A DNA stretch of 64,000 nucleotides. Source: Enterobacter sp. 638. GTDB lineage: Bacteria > Pseudomonadota > Gammaproteobacteria > Enterobacterales > Enterobacteriaceae. The notes beneath the pieces were generated by a model that did not search any database, had not been told where the DNA came from, and was given only the letters and a program-made list of their open reading frames with translations. Where the stretch lies: the NCBI RefSeq assembly GCF_000016325.1, contig NC_009436.1:1488001-1552000 (forward strand). The letters are read 5' to 3'. Shown here piece by piece: positions 49,077 through 59,237 of this stretch. A program made the position numbers and the translations under genes. Position 1 is the first letter of the stretch; each line of letters starts with the position of its first letter.

Positions 49077-52000
49077 ACGTTCTGATTATTTCCCGGTGCA
49101 CCAAAAATGCCCGCGTAGAGAGCTGTCGGATAGTTGATCAGTTTGCAGAACGAACGGGGAATGCCGCCTGGCAAACCGTGATTACGCTGGAAGGGGTCAA
49201 TACACTCAGAAAGTTGCTGCGTAAAACGGCGCGCCGCAATACGGCGGTGGCCTGTCACTGGCTTAAAAAGAACGGACAAACAGAATTATTATGGATTGTC
49301 GGTAATCTTCGCCGGTTTAATGCGCAGGGGCGTGTACCCACTAACCGCACGACGTCAGATGTGGTCAAAAGCGGGGCTGAACATGGCTGGCACAGCGCAG
49401 AAAGCATTGCGTTACTGGCCGCCATTGCTGGACTTTTTCATGATTTTGGCAAGGCAGGGCGCTGTTTTCAGCAGACCTTGAAAGGCGCCAGTAAGCATCT
49501 TTGCCAGCCTTTTCGTCATGAGTGGATTTCAGTGCGTCTATTTCAGGCATTTGTGGATAAAAAAACGGATGCAGAATGGCTCTCAGAGCTAACGAATCTG
49601 AAGGCATCTGATGAAACTGTCATCATGAATGCGCTTGTCACGGATACATCCTCGAAAAGTGACAGCCCGCTCAGCACGTTGCCGCCGCTGGCGAAGACCG
49701 TCGCCTGGCTGATGCTGTCGCATCACCGTTTGCCGCAGGCGTTATCGTCGAGGCCGCAACTGGAATATTGTACCGGCTGGATGGACAGGCAACTCAACGC
49801 TGACTGGAACTCACTGAATCACAAAATCAGCGACTCGCACAAATGGACAGATCGCGATTTTAAGCAGGTGTGGCAATTTCCTGAAGGTACGCCTCTGCGA
49901 AGCGCTGTCTGGCGTGAAAAAGCCAGGCAGATTGGCAAGCGAGCCAGGAATGCGGTTTCGCTCCTTCACTTTGGCTCGCTTGAAAACAGTTTTACCGTCC
50001 ATATGGCGCGGCTGTCGCTGATGCTGGCCGATCATTTTTACTCCTCTCAGCCACCGTCTGTCGTCTGGCAGCAGGACAACTATGACGTCTGGGCCAACAG
50101 CGATCGCCACACCAAACAGCTGAAACAAAAGCTGGATGAGCACAACACTGGTGTCGCGCATCATGCTTTGTTGTTAGGACGTTCTTTACCACAGATACGT
50201 CGTTCGTTACCTGCGATAACCCGTCATAAAACCTTTCGCGAACGGGCAAAAGATGCGCGTTTTCAGTGGCAAAACCGGGCCTGGGATGTCGCGTTAGCTT
50301 TACGTGATCGCAGTGCAGAGCAGGGCTTTTTTGGTGTCAATATGGCCTCTACCGGCTGCGGTAAAACTTTCGCCAATGCCCGCATTATGTATGCCCTCGC
50401 CAGTGAACAGGAGGGTTGCCGGTTCAGCGTTGCTCTTGGTTTGCGTACACTAACGTTGCAAACCGGGCAGGCGCTGCAGTCTCGTCTAGGTCTGGATGAC
50501 GATACGCTCGCGGTCGTGACAGGGTCCGCCGCCGTGCGTGACCTCTTCCAGCAGGGACACGATGATGAGGATACCAGCAGCGCCAGCGACGAGGCATTTT
50601 TTGCCAGTCATCACTACGTGCACTATGAAGGCAGCACCAGTAACGGTGTTGTTCAGCAATGGCTGGCCGCGGAGCCGGCACTGAATCGTCTGGTTAGCGC
50701 GCCGGTGCTGGTGACGACTGTTGACCATCTGATGCCCGCGACCGAAGGCGTGCGAGGCGGCAGGCAGATCCCGGCAATGCTACGTCTGTTGACCAGCGAT
50801 CTGGTTCTTGATGAGCCGGATGATTTCGATATCGATGATTTGCACGCTTTGTGTCGGTTGGTGAACTGGGCGGGAATGCTCGGCTCTCGCGTGTTGCTCT
50901 CGTCTGCAACGTTACCGCCGGCGTTAACAGAAGCTTTATTCGAAGCCTATAGGAAAGGACGTGAAGCCTATCAGGCTGCCTGCGGCATTCCTGGAAAACC
51001 GGTCAATATTTGCTGCGCGTGGTTCGACGAATATGGCGCGCAGTCGCAAGAGGCTTGCGATGAGACGGTATTTCGACAAGCTCATAATCAGTTTGTAGCC
51101 CATCGCGCGCGACATTTACTGGAACAACCCCGCCTGCGCTTTGGCAAGTTGGCAAAAATAGAGCCAGCTTCTGACATCATTAAAACGGTGGCGAGCACGC
51201 TTTATCAGCACATGCTGGCGCTACATCAGCACCATCACACCGTTCATCACTGTGGAAAAACGGTGTCGTTGGGTTTGATTCGCATGGCGAATATCAACCC
51301 GCTTGTTGACGTGGCACAGTCGCTTATGGCGATGCCTGCGCTAGAAAATTACTGCATCCATTATTGCGTTTACCATAGTCAGCATCCGCTGGCGGTACGG
51401 TCGAGTATTGAGAAACGGCTGGATGCGGCATTTACCCGTCACGATCCGCAACATATCTGGCACTTACCGGAAGTGAAACAGGCGCTCGCATCGCCCTTTC
51501 AACATCATCTCTTTGTGGTGGTGGGGACATCCGTGCTGGAGGTTGGGCGCGATTTTGACGCTGACTGGGGCATTATCGAGCCCAGTTCGATGCGCTCACT
51601 CATTCAATTTGCTGGGCGTATTCAGCGCCACCGCCAACAACTCCCGGAGAGTGAAAATGTGGTGATCCTGAGTCGTAATATCCGTGCGCTACAGGGTAAA
51701 ACCATCGCGTACTGCAAGCCGGGTTTTGAGACGAATGAACATCTTTTTCCACATCATGATTTAGCTGATCTGCTGCCCGACGCCAATTTTCAGCACATCA
51801 ACGCTATCCCGCGCATTGTGGACGATGTAACTGATAACGCGTTTGCCAGCCTTGAACATACCCGGTTGCGTGCCGCGTTACTTGATGGGGGCGATAAACG
51901 TGACGTTATTGCCGCCCAGTGGTGGCGCTTACCGCTGACATGGAATGGCGAATTACAGAGACGTACGCCTTTTCGCCATGCTTCGCCACAGGAATCATTT

Positions 52001-52291
52001 TTCCTGACCATGGATCAGGATGACGATACGCCTGTTTTTTGTCTGATGCAGAGTGATGGCGTGCTGAAACCCTCGCATCTGTTTCGCGAACATTCGTTTT
52101 TACTGGCTGAAAGAGTGCAGGCGTGGTTTGCCGTTGATTATCAGGCGGTTCTACTTGAGCTGGCAGAATCAAAAAATATGGAACTTCACGCGGTATCACG
52201 ACGGTATGGCGAAATAACATTACCCGTTGGTAAAGAGAACGCCACGGAGCAATGGCGATATCACCCGATTTTGGGTGTGTTTAGGGAATAA
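49073..52291 (+). CDS. cas3: Cas2-3 fusion nuclease-helicase, type I-F
   Basis: This 1072-residue fusion is specific to I-F. The Cas2 domain (about 1-95, MNVLIISRCTKNARVESCRIV) dimerises for adaptation. The HD nuclease has H123-D124 in LFHDFGKAGR. The SF2 helicase has Walker A STGCGKT (426-432), the DEPDD box at 580-584, SSATLPP (motif III) and motif VI LIQFAGRIQRHR. All catalytic motifs are intact, so DNA degradation and spacer acquisition should both work. It overlaps cas1 by four bases and precedes cas8f by 21. Confidence 0.97.
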   Translation: MNVLIISRCTKNARVESCRIVDQFAERTGNAAWQTVITLEGVNTLRKLLRKTARRNTAVACHWLKKNGQTELLWIVGNLRRFNAQGRVPTNRTTSDVVKSGAEHGWHSAESIALLAAIAGLFHDFGKAGRCFQQTLKGASKHLCQPFRHEWISVRLFQAFVDKKTDAEWLSELTNLKASDETVIMNALVTDTSSKSDSPLSTLPPLAKTVAWLMLSHHRLPQALSSRPQLEYCTGWMDRQLNADWNSLNHKISDSHKWTDRDFKQVWQFPEGTPLRSAVWREKARQIGKRARNAVSLLHFGSLENSFTVHMARLSLMLADHFYSSQPPSVVWQQDNYDVWANSDRHTKQLKQKLDEHNTGVAHHALLLGRSLPQIRRSLPAITRHKTFRERAKDARFQWQNRAWDVALALRDRSAEQGFFGVNMASTGCGKTFANARIMYALASEQEGCRFSVALGLRTLTLQTGQALQSRLGLDDDTLAVVTGSAAVRDLFQQGHDDEDTSSASDEAFFASHHYVHYEGSTSNGVVQQWLAAEPALNRLVSAPVLVTTVDHLMPATEGVRGGRQIPAMLRLLTSDLVLDEPDDFDIDDLHALCRLVNWAGMLGSRVLLSSATLPPALTEALFEAYRKGREAYQAACGIPGKPVNICCAWFDEYGAQSQEACDETVFRQAHNQFVAHRARHLLEQPRLRFGKLAKIEPASDIIKTVASTLYQHMLALHQHHHTVHHCGKTVSLGLIRMANINPLVDVAQSLMAMPALENYCIHYCVYHSQHPLAVRSSIEKRLDAAFTRHDPQHIWHLPEVKQALASPFQHHLFVVVGTSVLEVGRDFDADWGIIEPSSMRSLIQFAGRIQRHRQQLPESENVVILSRNIRALQGKTIAYCKPGFETNEHLFPHHDLADLLPDANFQHINAIPRIVDDVTDNAFASLEHTRLRAALLDGGDKRDVIAAQWWRLPLTWNGELQRRTPFRHASPQESFFLTMDQDDDTPVFCLMQSDGVLKPSHLFREHSFLLAERVQAWFAVDYQAVLLELAESKNMELHAVSRRYGEITLPVGKENATEQWRYHPILGVFRE

Positions 52292-52312
52292 CCACCAATA
52301 TCAGGAGCAAAT

Positions 52313-53620
52313 ATGTCTGAAGCCACACTGACGGCTTTTATTGCTGAATATATTGCCGGGCGACGGCAAACTAAGCTGGAAGCGTTTGATAAAGAGGCCG
52401 CTAAGCGCAACGATGCCGATATTTATGCGCTTGCTGTAGAGCGTCATGAGCTTGAACTTCGCTATGAGCCAGCAGCCTGGCTAACGGATGCTGCGAAGCG
52501 AGCCGGGCAAATTAGCCTTGTTACCCATGTTGCTAAATTCGCGCATGGCGATTCAAGAAGTTCAAGCATACTAATTGAAAAACAGGATTTAGAAGGATAT
52601 TTGAATAGCTCAACAATACCATCTTTAATTATTGATGCTTCCGGTAACGCAGCAGCATTAGATGTCGCAAAGTTTCTTCAAATTAAAATCGATGGTTATT
52701 CACTACTGGATAGAATCAGGTCTGGTAATTATACAGCATTAGAATACTATGCAAAAAATACACATCAACTGGAGAAATGGGTTAGTGGCTTTTTAAGTGC
52801 AGTTAATATAACTAAAGTTTCATCACATAAGTTGGCTAAGCAAATTTATTTCCCAGTCGGTACCGGCTATCATTTGCTAGTGCCATTGTTCTCAACTTCC
52901 TTTGCTCATGAAATTTATCACATTTTTAAATCTAATTATTTTAGTGAGGAAACCAAGGTTGCGAGGAAAGCATTGCGGGATAAATCATGGCATTCTGGTA
53001 CTGTTATTTTTTATCCGGAAATGCTAAAGATGCATTTTGGCGGTTCTAATCCACAAGGTATTTCTGCCTTAAATACTGCCAGGCGTGGGGAAATGCATCT
53101 TTTGTCTTGTGAACCACCCAAAGATAAAGTAATTAAAACACCACCAAGGATGATTAAGTCGATTTTTGCAGTTCCTGGTTCTTTTAATAATAAGGCAGCG
53201 CCGTTGATTAACCACTTAACAGATTTATTGTCGGGTAAAACATCCAAGCGTGGTGCTCATCTTCATAAATTCAGAGATGATTTATTATTGCAAATTAGTA
53301 ATTTACTTTTTGATGCGTCTTCAGGATTGCAACGTAAGGAATGGCAAGGCTGGACAACACAATGCCCTGATTTAGTTAGGCATCAAAAACTTTGGCTTGA
53401 CCCTTGGCAATCAAAAATAGATGAAGATTTCAAATTTGAAAGAGAAAAAGGGGATTGGAAAGAATTAGTTATTAAGGATTTTTCATTGTGGGTGAATTAC
53501 CGTTTAGGTGAATCACTTTCAGATATAGGTGAAACAGAAAGGAGAGAATGGGAAAGAAACGTAGATCTCCTAAGATATTTAAGATTAAGTGAAAAAATGA
53601 TTGAATGGGAGTTGAAATGA
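52313..53620 (+). CDS. csy1: Cas8f (Csy1), large subunit of the I-F Cascade
   Basis: This 435-residue Csy1 starts after AGGAGCAAAT. With Cas5f it holds the crRNA 5' handle and reads the PAM. Landmarks are WLTDAAKRAGQISLVTHVAKFAHGDSRSSS, SHKLAKQIYFPVGTGYHLLVPLFSTSFAHEIY and GGSNPQGISALNTARRGEMHLLSCEPP. The first 75 codons have about 50% GC (hand count of a sample line), but from about 52545 the gene drops to near 31-37%. This continues into cas5f, pointing to a recombined segment. Confidence 0.95.
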   Translation: MSEATLTAFIAEYIAGRRQTKLEAFDKEAAKRNDADIYALAVERHELELRYEPAAWLTDAAKRAGQISLVTHVAKFAHGDSRSSSILIEKQDLEGYLNSSTIPSLIIDASGNAAALDVAKFLQIKIDGYSLLDRIRSGNYTALEYYAKNTHQLEKWVSGFLSAVNITKVSSHKLAKQIYFPVGTGYHLLVPLFSTSFAHEIYHIFKSNYFSEETKVARKALRDKSWHSGTVIFYPEMLKMHFGGSNPQGISALNTARRGEMHLLSCEPPKDKVIKTPPRMIKSIFAVPGSFNNKAAPLINHLTDLLSGKTSKRGAHLHKFRDDLLLQISNLLFDASSGLQRKEWQGWTTQCPDLVRHQKLWLDPWQSKIDEDFKFEREKGDWKELVIKDFSLWVNYRLGESLSDIGETERREWERNVDLLRYLRLSEKMIEWELK

Positions 53621-54549
53621 GCTCAATTATTTTACTAAGGCGAATACGTGTTGAAAATGCAAATGCGGTGGCGGGGTTAACTTACGGTTTTCCATCCATA
53701 ACACATTTTCTTGGGTTCACACATTTATTATCTCGTAAGCTTCCGGATGATGGCTTAATACTTAATAATTGTGCGGTTATTTGTCATGATCATCATGTTC
53801 ATAAGTATTCTGTCGGCTGGGATAATCATTTTTCATTGACCCGTAATCCACTAAGAAAAGATGCGCGGCCAGCCTCCTTTAATGAAGAAGGCCGCATGCA
53901 TATGACCGTTTCGCTGCTGATCGAGTGCCACGGTGAAATTGCCAACGGGGAATACGGTCAGCAGGCTCTCACGGAATATCTTCGGCAGATTTGCCCCACG
54001 TTGCGGCTGGCGGGTGGAATCATTATCGATATTCAGGATATTACGGTTTTGGATATGCCCACCACTGAAAATGAGCTTTGCGATTTGCAATGGCGTTTGA
54101 TGCCGGGTTTTGTTCTGCGCGATCGCAGTGCGTGGCTGGTGGAGCACCATCAATCATTACTGGCTAACAATCCGCAGACCACCTTACTGGATGCGTGGCT
54201 TGATTTTGCGGCGCTAAAAATGCAGGCAGAAACACCAGAAGAAGGTGATATCAACGAGGGCGATTCGGCGCAATGGAAACATATACCTAAACCCAAACCC
54301 GGTTATCTGGTTCCGCTGATGACCGGTTATCAGCGTATTTCTGAGCTCTATGCGCCGGGTGTCGTCGCCAATGCGCGCGATGATCAGACGCCGTTCGCTT
54401 TTACCGAAGCGGTTTATGGGGTGGGTGAGTGGTGCGGACTGCACCGCATCAAATCGCTGGAAGAGATCTTCTGGCGTTATCACACCACCGAAACCGGCTA
54501 TTACTGCCAGGGCGCGGATGCACCGTTGGCAACTCAACATCAAAACTGA
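53617..54549 (+). CDS. csy2: Cas5f (Csy2), I-F Cascade subunit
   Basis: The ATG at 53617 overlaps the cas8f stop (ATGA) and is preceded by TGGGAG, giving 310 residues. Landmarks are [27 protein letters not shown] at the N-terminus and [22 protein letters not shown] near the C-terminus, as in Csy2. It caps the crRNA 5' handle with Cas8f. The first 80-85 codons are AT-rich like cas8f. From about 53865 codon use returns to GC-rich (58% in one sampled line), so the gene is mosaic. Confidence 0.95.
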   Translation: MSSIILLRRIRVENANAVAGLTYGFPSITHFLGFTHLLSRKLPDDGLILNNCAVICHDHHVHKYSVGWDNHFSLTRNPLRKDARPASFNEEGRMHMTVSLLIECHGEIANGEYGQQALTEYLRQICPTLRLAGGIIIDIQDITVLDMPTTENELCDLQWRLMPGFVLRDRSAWLVEHHQSLLANNPQTTLLDAWLDFAALKMQAETPEEGDINEGDSAQWKHIPKPKPGYLVPLMTGYQRISELYAPGVVANARDDQTPFAFTEAVYGVGEWCGLHRIKSLEEIFWRYHTTETGYYCQGADAPLATQHQN

Positions 54550-54563
54550 AAAGGGACTCTCTC

Positions 54564-55562
54564 ATGGCAAAGGCTCCAACCGCCGTCAAAACGGCTTCTG
54601 TACTGGCATTTGAACGCAAGCTGGCAACTTCTGACGCCGTCATGTTTTCAGGTCACTGGCAAAGCGAACGCTGGCAGCCCATTCGTATCCAGGAAAAAGC
54701 AGTGCGCGGCACGATATCCAATCGCCTGAAAAATGCCGTCGCCAGCGATCCGGCTAAGCTGGATTCGGAAATCCAAAAGGCGAATTTACAGCGCGTTGAT
54801 GTGGCGGCATTACCTGCAGACGCAGATACGCTGCAGGTAAAATTCACGCTTCGTGTGCTGGGAAATCTCTCTACGCCGTCCGTATGCAATGACCGGATTT
54901 ATCAGACTGAATTACAGCAGGTCATTGATGGCTATATCAGCGAGCATGGATTTGCCGAACTCGCGCATCGATATGCAACAAATCTGGCGAATGGCCGTTT
55001 TTTATGGCGCAACCGCATTGGCGCAGAAAAAATCACCGTGAAGGTGAAAGGGAGCAAACTCTGGGAGTTTGACGCACATGATTTTGCACTCCGCGATTTT
55101 ACGGCCAAAGATGACAAGCTGAAAGAGCTGGCAAAGGAGATTGAAAAGGGTTTATGCGATAAGGGGTTTGTTTTGTTGAATGTCGAAGCGCAGGTACTTT
55201 TGGGCGCAGGGCAAGAGATTTTTCCGTCGCAGGAGCTGGTGTTGGACAGTAACAGCACCAAGAGCCGCCTGTTGTATCAGGTTGATAATGTCGCGGGAAT
55301 GCACTCGCAGAAAATCGGTAATGCGGTGCGCACAATTGACACCTGGCATTCTTATGTCGATGAGTTGGGGGCGATTGCTGTTGAGCCGTATGGATCGGTG
55401 ACCAGCCGCGGCGTTGCCTGTCGTCAGCCAAAAGAGAAAATGGATTTTTATACCTTGCTTGATAATTGGGTGACAAAAGGACAGACGCCGGACGTAGATC
55501 AGCAGCATTACGTTATGGCAGTGCTTATTCGAGGTGGCGTATTTGGTGAGAAGAGCGAATAA
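54564..55562 (+). CDS. csy3: Cas7f (Csy3), I-F Cascade backbone subunit
   Basis: The ATG at 54564 ([20 protein letters not shown]) gives 332 residues; the frame is open upstream inside cas5f but is not used. Csy3 forms the six-copy backbone along the spacer. Typical parts are [50 protein letters not shown] and [19 protein letters not shown]. Codon use is normal for the backbone. It lies 14 bases after cas5f and nine before cas6f. Confidence 0.96.
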   Translation: MAKAPTAVKTASVLAFERKLATSDAVMFSGHWQSERWQPIRIQEKAVRGTISNRLKNAVASDPAKLDSEIQKANLQRVDVAALPADADTLQVKFTLRVLGNLSTPSVCNDRIYQTELQQVIDGYISEHGFAELAHRYATNLANGRFLWRNRIGAEKITVKVKGSKLWEFDAHDFALRDFTAKDDKLKELAKEIEKGLCDKGFVLLNVEAQVLLGAGQEIFPSQELVLDSNSTKSRLLYQVDNVAGMHSQKIGNAVRTIDTWHSYVDELGAIAVEPYGSVTSRGVACRQPKEKMDFYTLLDNWVTKGQTPDVDQQHYVMAVLIRGGVFGEKSE

Positions 55563-55571
55563 GGAGCGGGA

Positions 55572-56126
55572 ATGGATCATTATCTGGAGATCCGGGTTCT
55601 TTCCGATCCCGAATTCAGTGAAGAGACACTGATGGCGGCACTTTTCGCCAAACTGCATCGTGCGCTAGGGGCGAGAGGCCAAGGTGATATTGGTGTTAGT
55701 TTCCCGCGATATTCTCTTAAACCCGGAGACACGCTGCGACTGCACGGCAGCGCTCAGTCGTTGGATGAACTGGAAAAGATGGCGTGGCGAAAAGGGCTGA
55801 GCGATTACTGTCTCTGTAAAGGGGTATTGCCTGCTCCAGATGTCAACGCCTGGAGATGCGTGAGCCGCGTGCAGGTTAAAAGTAGCCCGCAGCGTCTGAT
55901 GCGTCGATCCGTCAAAAAAGGCTGGCTGACCGAGGAGGAAGCTCAGCAAAGGCTGCTGAACCTTCAGGAAGCACGTACCGATTTGCCGTGGCTGAACCTG
56001 CAGAGTCTTTCAACTGGCCAATCGTTCCGGTTATTTATTCGCCACGGCGATATTGTCGATATGCCAATGTGCGGCGAATTCTCCAGCTATGGATTAAGCG
56101 CAACCGCGACGATTCCATGGTTCTAA
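55572..56126 (+). CDS. csy4: Cas6f (Csy4), crRNA-processing endoribonuclease
   Basis: This 184-residue protein has catalytic His29 at the position known from Pseudomonas Csy4. An Arg/Lys-rich helix (about 102-119, QVKSSPQRLMRRSVKKGW) binds the repeat stem. Ser/Thr 147-148 and Tyr173 (SSYGLS) are near the other active-site positions. It cuts each repeat after the stem, leaving CTTAGAAA on the 5' end of the crRNA and staying bound to the 3' hairpin. It closes the cas operon, with AAGGAGCGGG as ribosome site. Confidence 0.96.
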   Translation: MDHYLEIRVLSDPEFSEETLMAALFAKLHRALGARGQGDIGVSFPRYSLKPGDTLRLHGSAQSLDELEKMAWRKGLSDYCLCKGVLPAPDVNAWRCVSRVQVKSSPQRLMRRSVKKGWLTEEEAQQRLLNLQEARTDLPWLNLQSLSTGQSFRLFIRHGDIVDMPMCGEFSSYGLSATATIPWF

Positions 56127-56195
56127 TATATCCCGGGCGCATCCGTATATCGCCTGCCCGGCATCGTTAATAGCAGCATGTTGTAAAAGCATAAT

Positions 56196-56226
56196 AAAAA
56201 AGGCCGGGAATTATCCCGGCCTTTTC
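56196..56226. terminator. bidirectional terminator between cas6f and infA
   Basis: AAAAAGGCCGGGA-ATTA-TCCCGGCCTTTT works on both strands: it ends the cas transcript and infA. Confidence 0.88.
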
Positions 56227-56257
56227 AATATTCATCTGCCATTACAGGCGAAAACTA

Positions 56258-56476
<219 letters not shown>

Positions 56477-56764
56477 CTAATCCTCTGGGGTATCACTACC
56501 AAGTTTTGAACCGGCAAGATAATGCCGAAATTCATCAATTAAGTAAAGAATTGCGCGTTTAAAACGCAACAAAACAGTTTCGGCGCATTGCCCAGTCGTC
56601 ACGGTATAACCGTACGAGAAGCGCATTCGTAAAGGGGTGACGACAGGATAAACGTCAGGACGTTATCTGATGCGAAGAATTCCCAAACGGCGGCGGGGCA
56701 ACAGGCAGAAGCTACTCTGCGGCACCAATTATAACACTCCTCATCAAAAATGGGCGGAAAACAT

Positions 56765-57469
56765 TTACACCTGAGGCATAAAGAGTGTTCTTGGCACCCA
56801 AAAGTTTTGTGGGAGCTTTTGCTGGCGCAGATTGCCCAGTTCATCAAGGTAATGGCGACGGGTAATTTCTACCGCACCCAATGACGCAGTGTGTTCGTTT
56901 AGCACCTGACAATCCATCAGTTGGCCGCCGCGCAGGGAAAACTCCTGGCAGAAAACCAGCAATGCCGTTTTAGACGCATTGACGGCGCGGCTAAACATCG
57001 ATTCACCGCAGAATAATGTCCCTTGCGCCACGCCATACATTCCGCCAACCAGCGTGTCGTTGTCCCAGACTTCAATCGAGTGCGCATAGCCCAGTTCATG
57101 TAAGCGAAGATAGGCGTTGATAATATCGTGGGTAATCCAGGTGCCTTCATCACGATCCGCCGCGCATCCCTCAATGACCTGCCCAAAGGCATAATTAAGC
57201 GTGACGCGGTAGGGTGATTTGGCATGAAAGCGCTTCATGCTGCGACTGAGGTGAAACTGCGATGGTTCCAGTATTGCGCGGGGATCGGGCGACCACCATA
57301 AAATAGGATCGCCGGGTGAAAACCACGGAAAAATCCCGCGCTGGTAGGCCATTAACAGGCGTGCCGGGCTTAAATCCCCGCCGAGTGCGAGCAGCCCATT
57401 GGGTTCACGTAGCGCTCCCTCTGGCGAAGGGAACGCAATATTATGACGAGAAAGCTGGACCAGGCGCAT
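56765..57469 (-). CDS. aat: Aat, leucyl/phenylalanyl-tRNA-protein transferase
   Basis: This 234-residue enzyme shows [43 protein letters not shown] and [16 protein letters not shown], the conserved Aat signatures. It adds Leu or Phe to proteins with N-terminal Lys or Arg, creating degrons read by ClpS-ClpAP (both in this window). It lies 46 bases after cydC in the same direction, probably cotranscribed. Confidence 0.97.
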   Translation of the reverse strand: MRLVQLSRHNIAFPSPEGALREPNGLLALGGDLSPARLLMAYQRGIFPWFSPGDPILWWSPDPRAILEPSQFHLSRSMKRFHAKSPYRVTLNYAFGQVIEGCAADRDEGTWITHDIINAYLRLHELGYAHSIEVWDNDTLVGGMYGVAQGTLFCGESMFSRAVNASKTALLVFCQEFSLRGGQLMDCQVLNEHTASLGAVEITRRHYLDELGNLRQQKLPQNFWVPRTLFMPQV

Positions 57470-57515
57470 GACAGCAGAACTCCAATACGCGAGTTAGGAT
57501 CGGTTCAAATATAGT

Positions 57516-59237
57516 CTACAGACGTTGTTTAAACTGGTAATAACGACCCTGTTTCGCTAACAATTCTGCGTGACTACCTTGCTCAATAATCTGTCCGTTG
57601 TCCATGACAATTATTTGATCAAAATTCGCCAGCCCTCGCAGGCGGTGAGTCACCATCAGCACGGTTTTGTTTTTCATGGTATGCGCAAGTAAATCAAGGA
57701 TTTGGCTTTCAGTTGTTGCGTCCAGGCCTTCTGTCGGTTCATCCAATAACATGAAGGGCGCATCGTGCAGTAATGCTCTTGCGACTGCCAGACGGCGCAA
57801 TTCACCACCGGAAAGCTGACGCCCGCCTTCGCCAAGCCAGGCGTTCAAACCGTCATCCTCGAGCAGCTTGTGCAAACCCACTTGTTCAAGAACAGCGCAC
57901 AACGCCTCATCAGAAGCGGTAGGGGAGGCCAGCAATAGATTGTCGCGCAGGGTAGCACTAAAGAGATGAACGCGCTGCGGAACGACGCTGACCATTTTGC
58001 GCAGCGCCTGCTCGTTAAAGTCGGTGAGTGGTGTGGTATTAAAAATAATCTGTCCCTGGCGCGGATCCCACGCACGGGTCAGCAACTGTAAAAGCGTCGA
58101 CTTGCCACAACCCGTGCGGCCCAGAATGGCGACATGCTGTCCGGCCTGGACTGTCAGAGTGATTCCATCAAGCGCATTTTGCGTTTGCCCATCATAGGCA
58201 AACGTCACATCCGTCAATTGCACAGCAACGCGCTCTGGCACGACTGAGTGGCCTTCCTTGAACTTGACTTCCGGTGTTTGCTCAACGAGTTGCGTGATGC
58301 GCACCGCAGAAGCGATGACCTGCCCAAGATGCTGGAATGCACCGGTCACAGGCGCGAGCGCCTCAAATGCTGCCAGTGCACAAAAGACGAACAGAGCAAT
58401 CAGCGCACCGGGCTGGGTATTTCCCCCCACGCCTCCGGCGGCCATCCACAGCATCGCAATCACGGCGAAACCGCCAATCAACAACATCAACGCCTGAGAG
58501 AGCGCCGTCAGTTCCGATTGCCTGCGCTGGGCTTCATGCCAGCTCAGCTCAGTGCTTTCCATCCGGGCGCGATAGCGTCGGCTGGCACCAAAAATAGTTA
58601 ATTCGGCTTGGCCTTGCAGCCATGATGTCAACTGCTGACGGTAGTCCCCGCGCAAACGTGTGAGTTTTTCACCCGTTGCTTTGCCCGCGCGATAAAACAG
58701 CGGTGGCAACACGAGAAGCGTGAGTAACATTATGCCGCCGAGCGTGAGGGCAATCGGCACATCAAGCACGCTTAGCCCGAGCGTGACAACGACGATAACC
58801 ACAAAAGCACCCACCAGCGGGGAAATCACGCGCAGGTAAAGGTGATCCAGCGTATCGACGTCAGCTACAACACGGTTCAGTAGTTCACCCTGGCGAAAAC
58901 GCGCCAGGCCGGCAGGAGAGAGCGGCAGGAGTTTGCTGAAAGTGAAAATACGCAGATGCTGCAGGACGCGGAAAGTTGCGTCGTGGCTGACCAGACGCTC
59001 GAAATAGCGACCTGCGGTACGTACGATAGCCGTACCACGCACGCCTGCAGCGGGCAGCATATAGTTGAAGCTGTATAACCCGGCGAAGCCTGCGACGGCA
59101 GAGGCGGACAGGAACCAGCCTGAAAGCGTCAGCAGGCCAATGCTTGCCAGAAGCGTGACAATGGCAAGCACAACGCCGAGCGTGAGCATCCATTTATGGC
59201 GTTTATAAAGCGCGAGATAGGGGAGTAGGGCACGCAT
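57516..59237 (-). CDS. cydC: CydC, glutathione/cysteine ABC exporter subunit
   Basis: This 573-residue half-transporter has six N-terminal helices (the first is WMLTLGVVLAIVTLLASIGLL). The ATPase has Walker A GRTGCGKST, signature LSGGELRR, Walker B FMLLDEPTEGLD and switch VTHRLRG. With CydD it exports reduced thiols to the periplasm, needed for cytochrome bd and periplasmic cytochromes. Its start overlaps the cydD stop by one base (TAATG). Confidence 0.97.
   Translation of the reverse strand: MRALLPYLALYKRHKWMLTLGVVLAIVTLLASIGLLTLSGWFLSASAVAGFAGLYSFNYMLPAAGVRGTAIVRTAGRYFERLVSHDATFRVLQHLRIFTFSKLLPLSPAGLARFRQGELLNRVVADVDTLDHLYLRVISPLVGAFVVIVVVTLGLSVLDVPIALTLGGIMLLTLLVLPPLFYRAGKATGEKLTRLRGDYRQQLTSWLQGQAELTIFGASRRYRARMESTELSWHEAQRRQSELTALSQALMLLIGGFAVIAMLWMAAGGVGGNTQPGALIALFVFCALAAFEALAPVTGAFQHLGQVIASAVRITQLVEQTPEVKFKEGHSVVPERVAVQLTDVTFAYDGQTQNALDGITLTVQAGQHVAILGRTGCGKSTLLQLLTRAWDPRQGQIIFNTTPLTDFNEQALRKMVSVVPQRVHLFSATLRDNLLLASPTASDEALCAVLEQVGLHKLLEDDGLNAWLGEGGRQLSGGELRRLAVARALLHDAPFMLLDEPTEGLDATTESQILDLLAHTMKNKTVLMVTHRLRGLANFDQIIVMDNGQIIEQGSHAELLAKQGRYYQFKQRL

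Noticed and set aside
56599-56847. 82-codon minus frame upstream of infA overlapping the end of aat
   Set aside because: Most likely chance; it overlaps aat and lacks a family or start signal.
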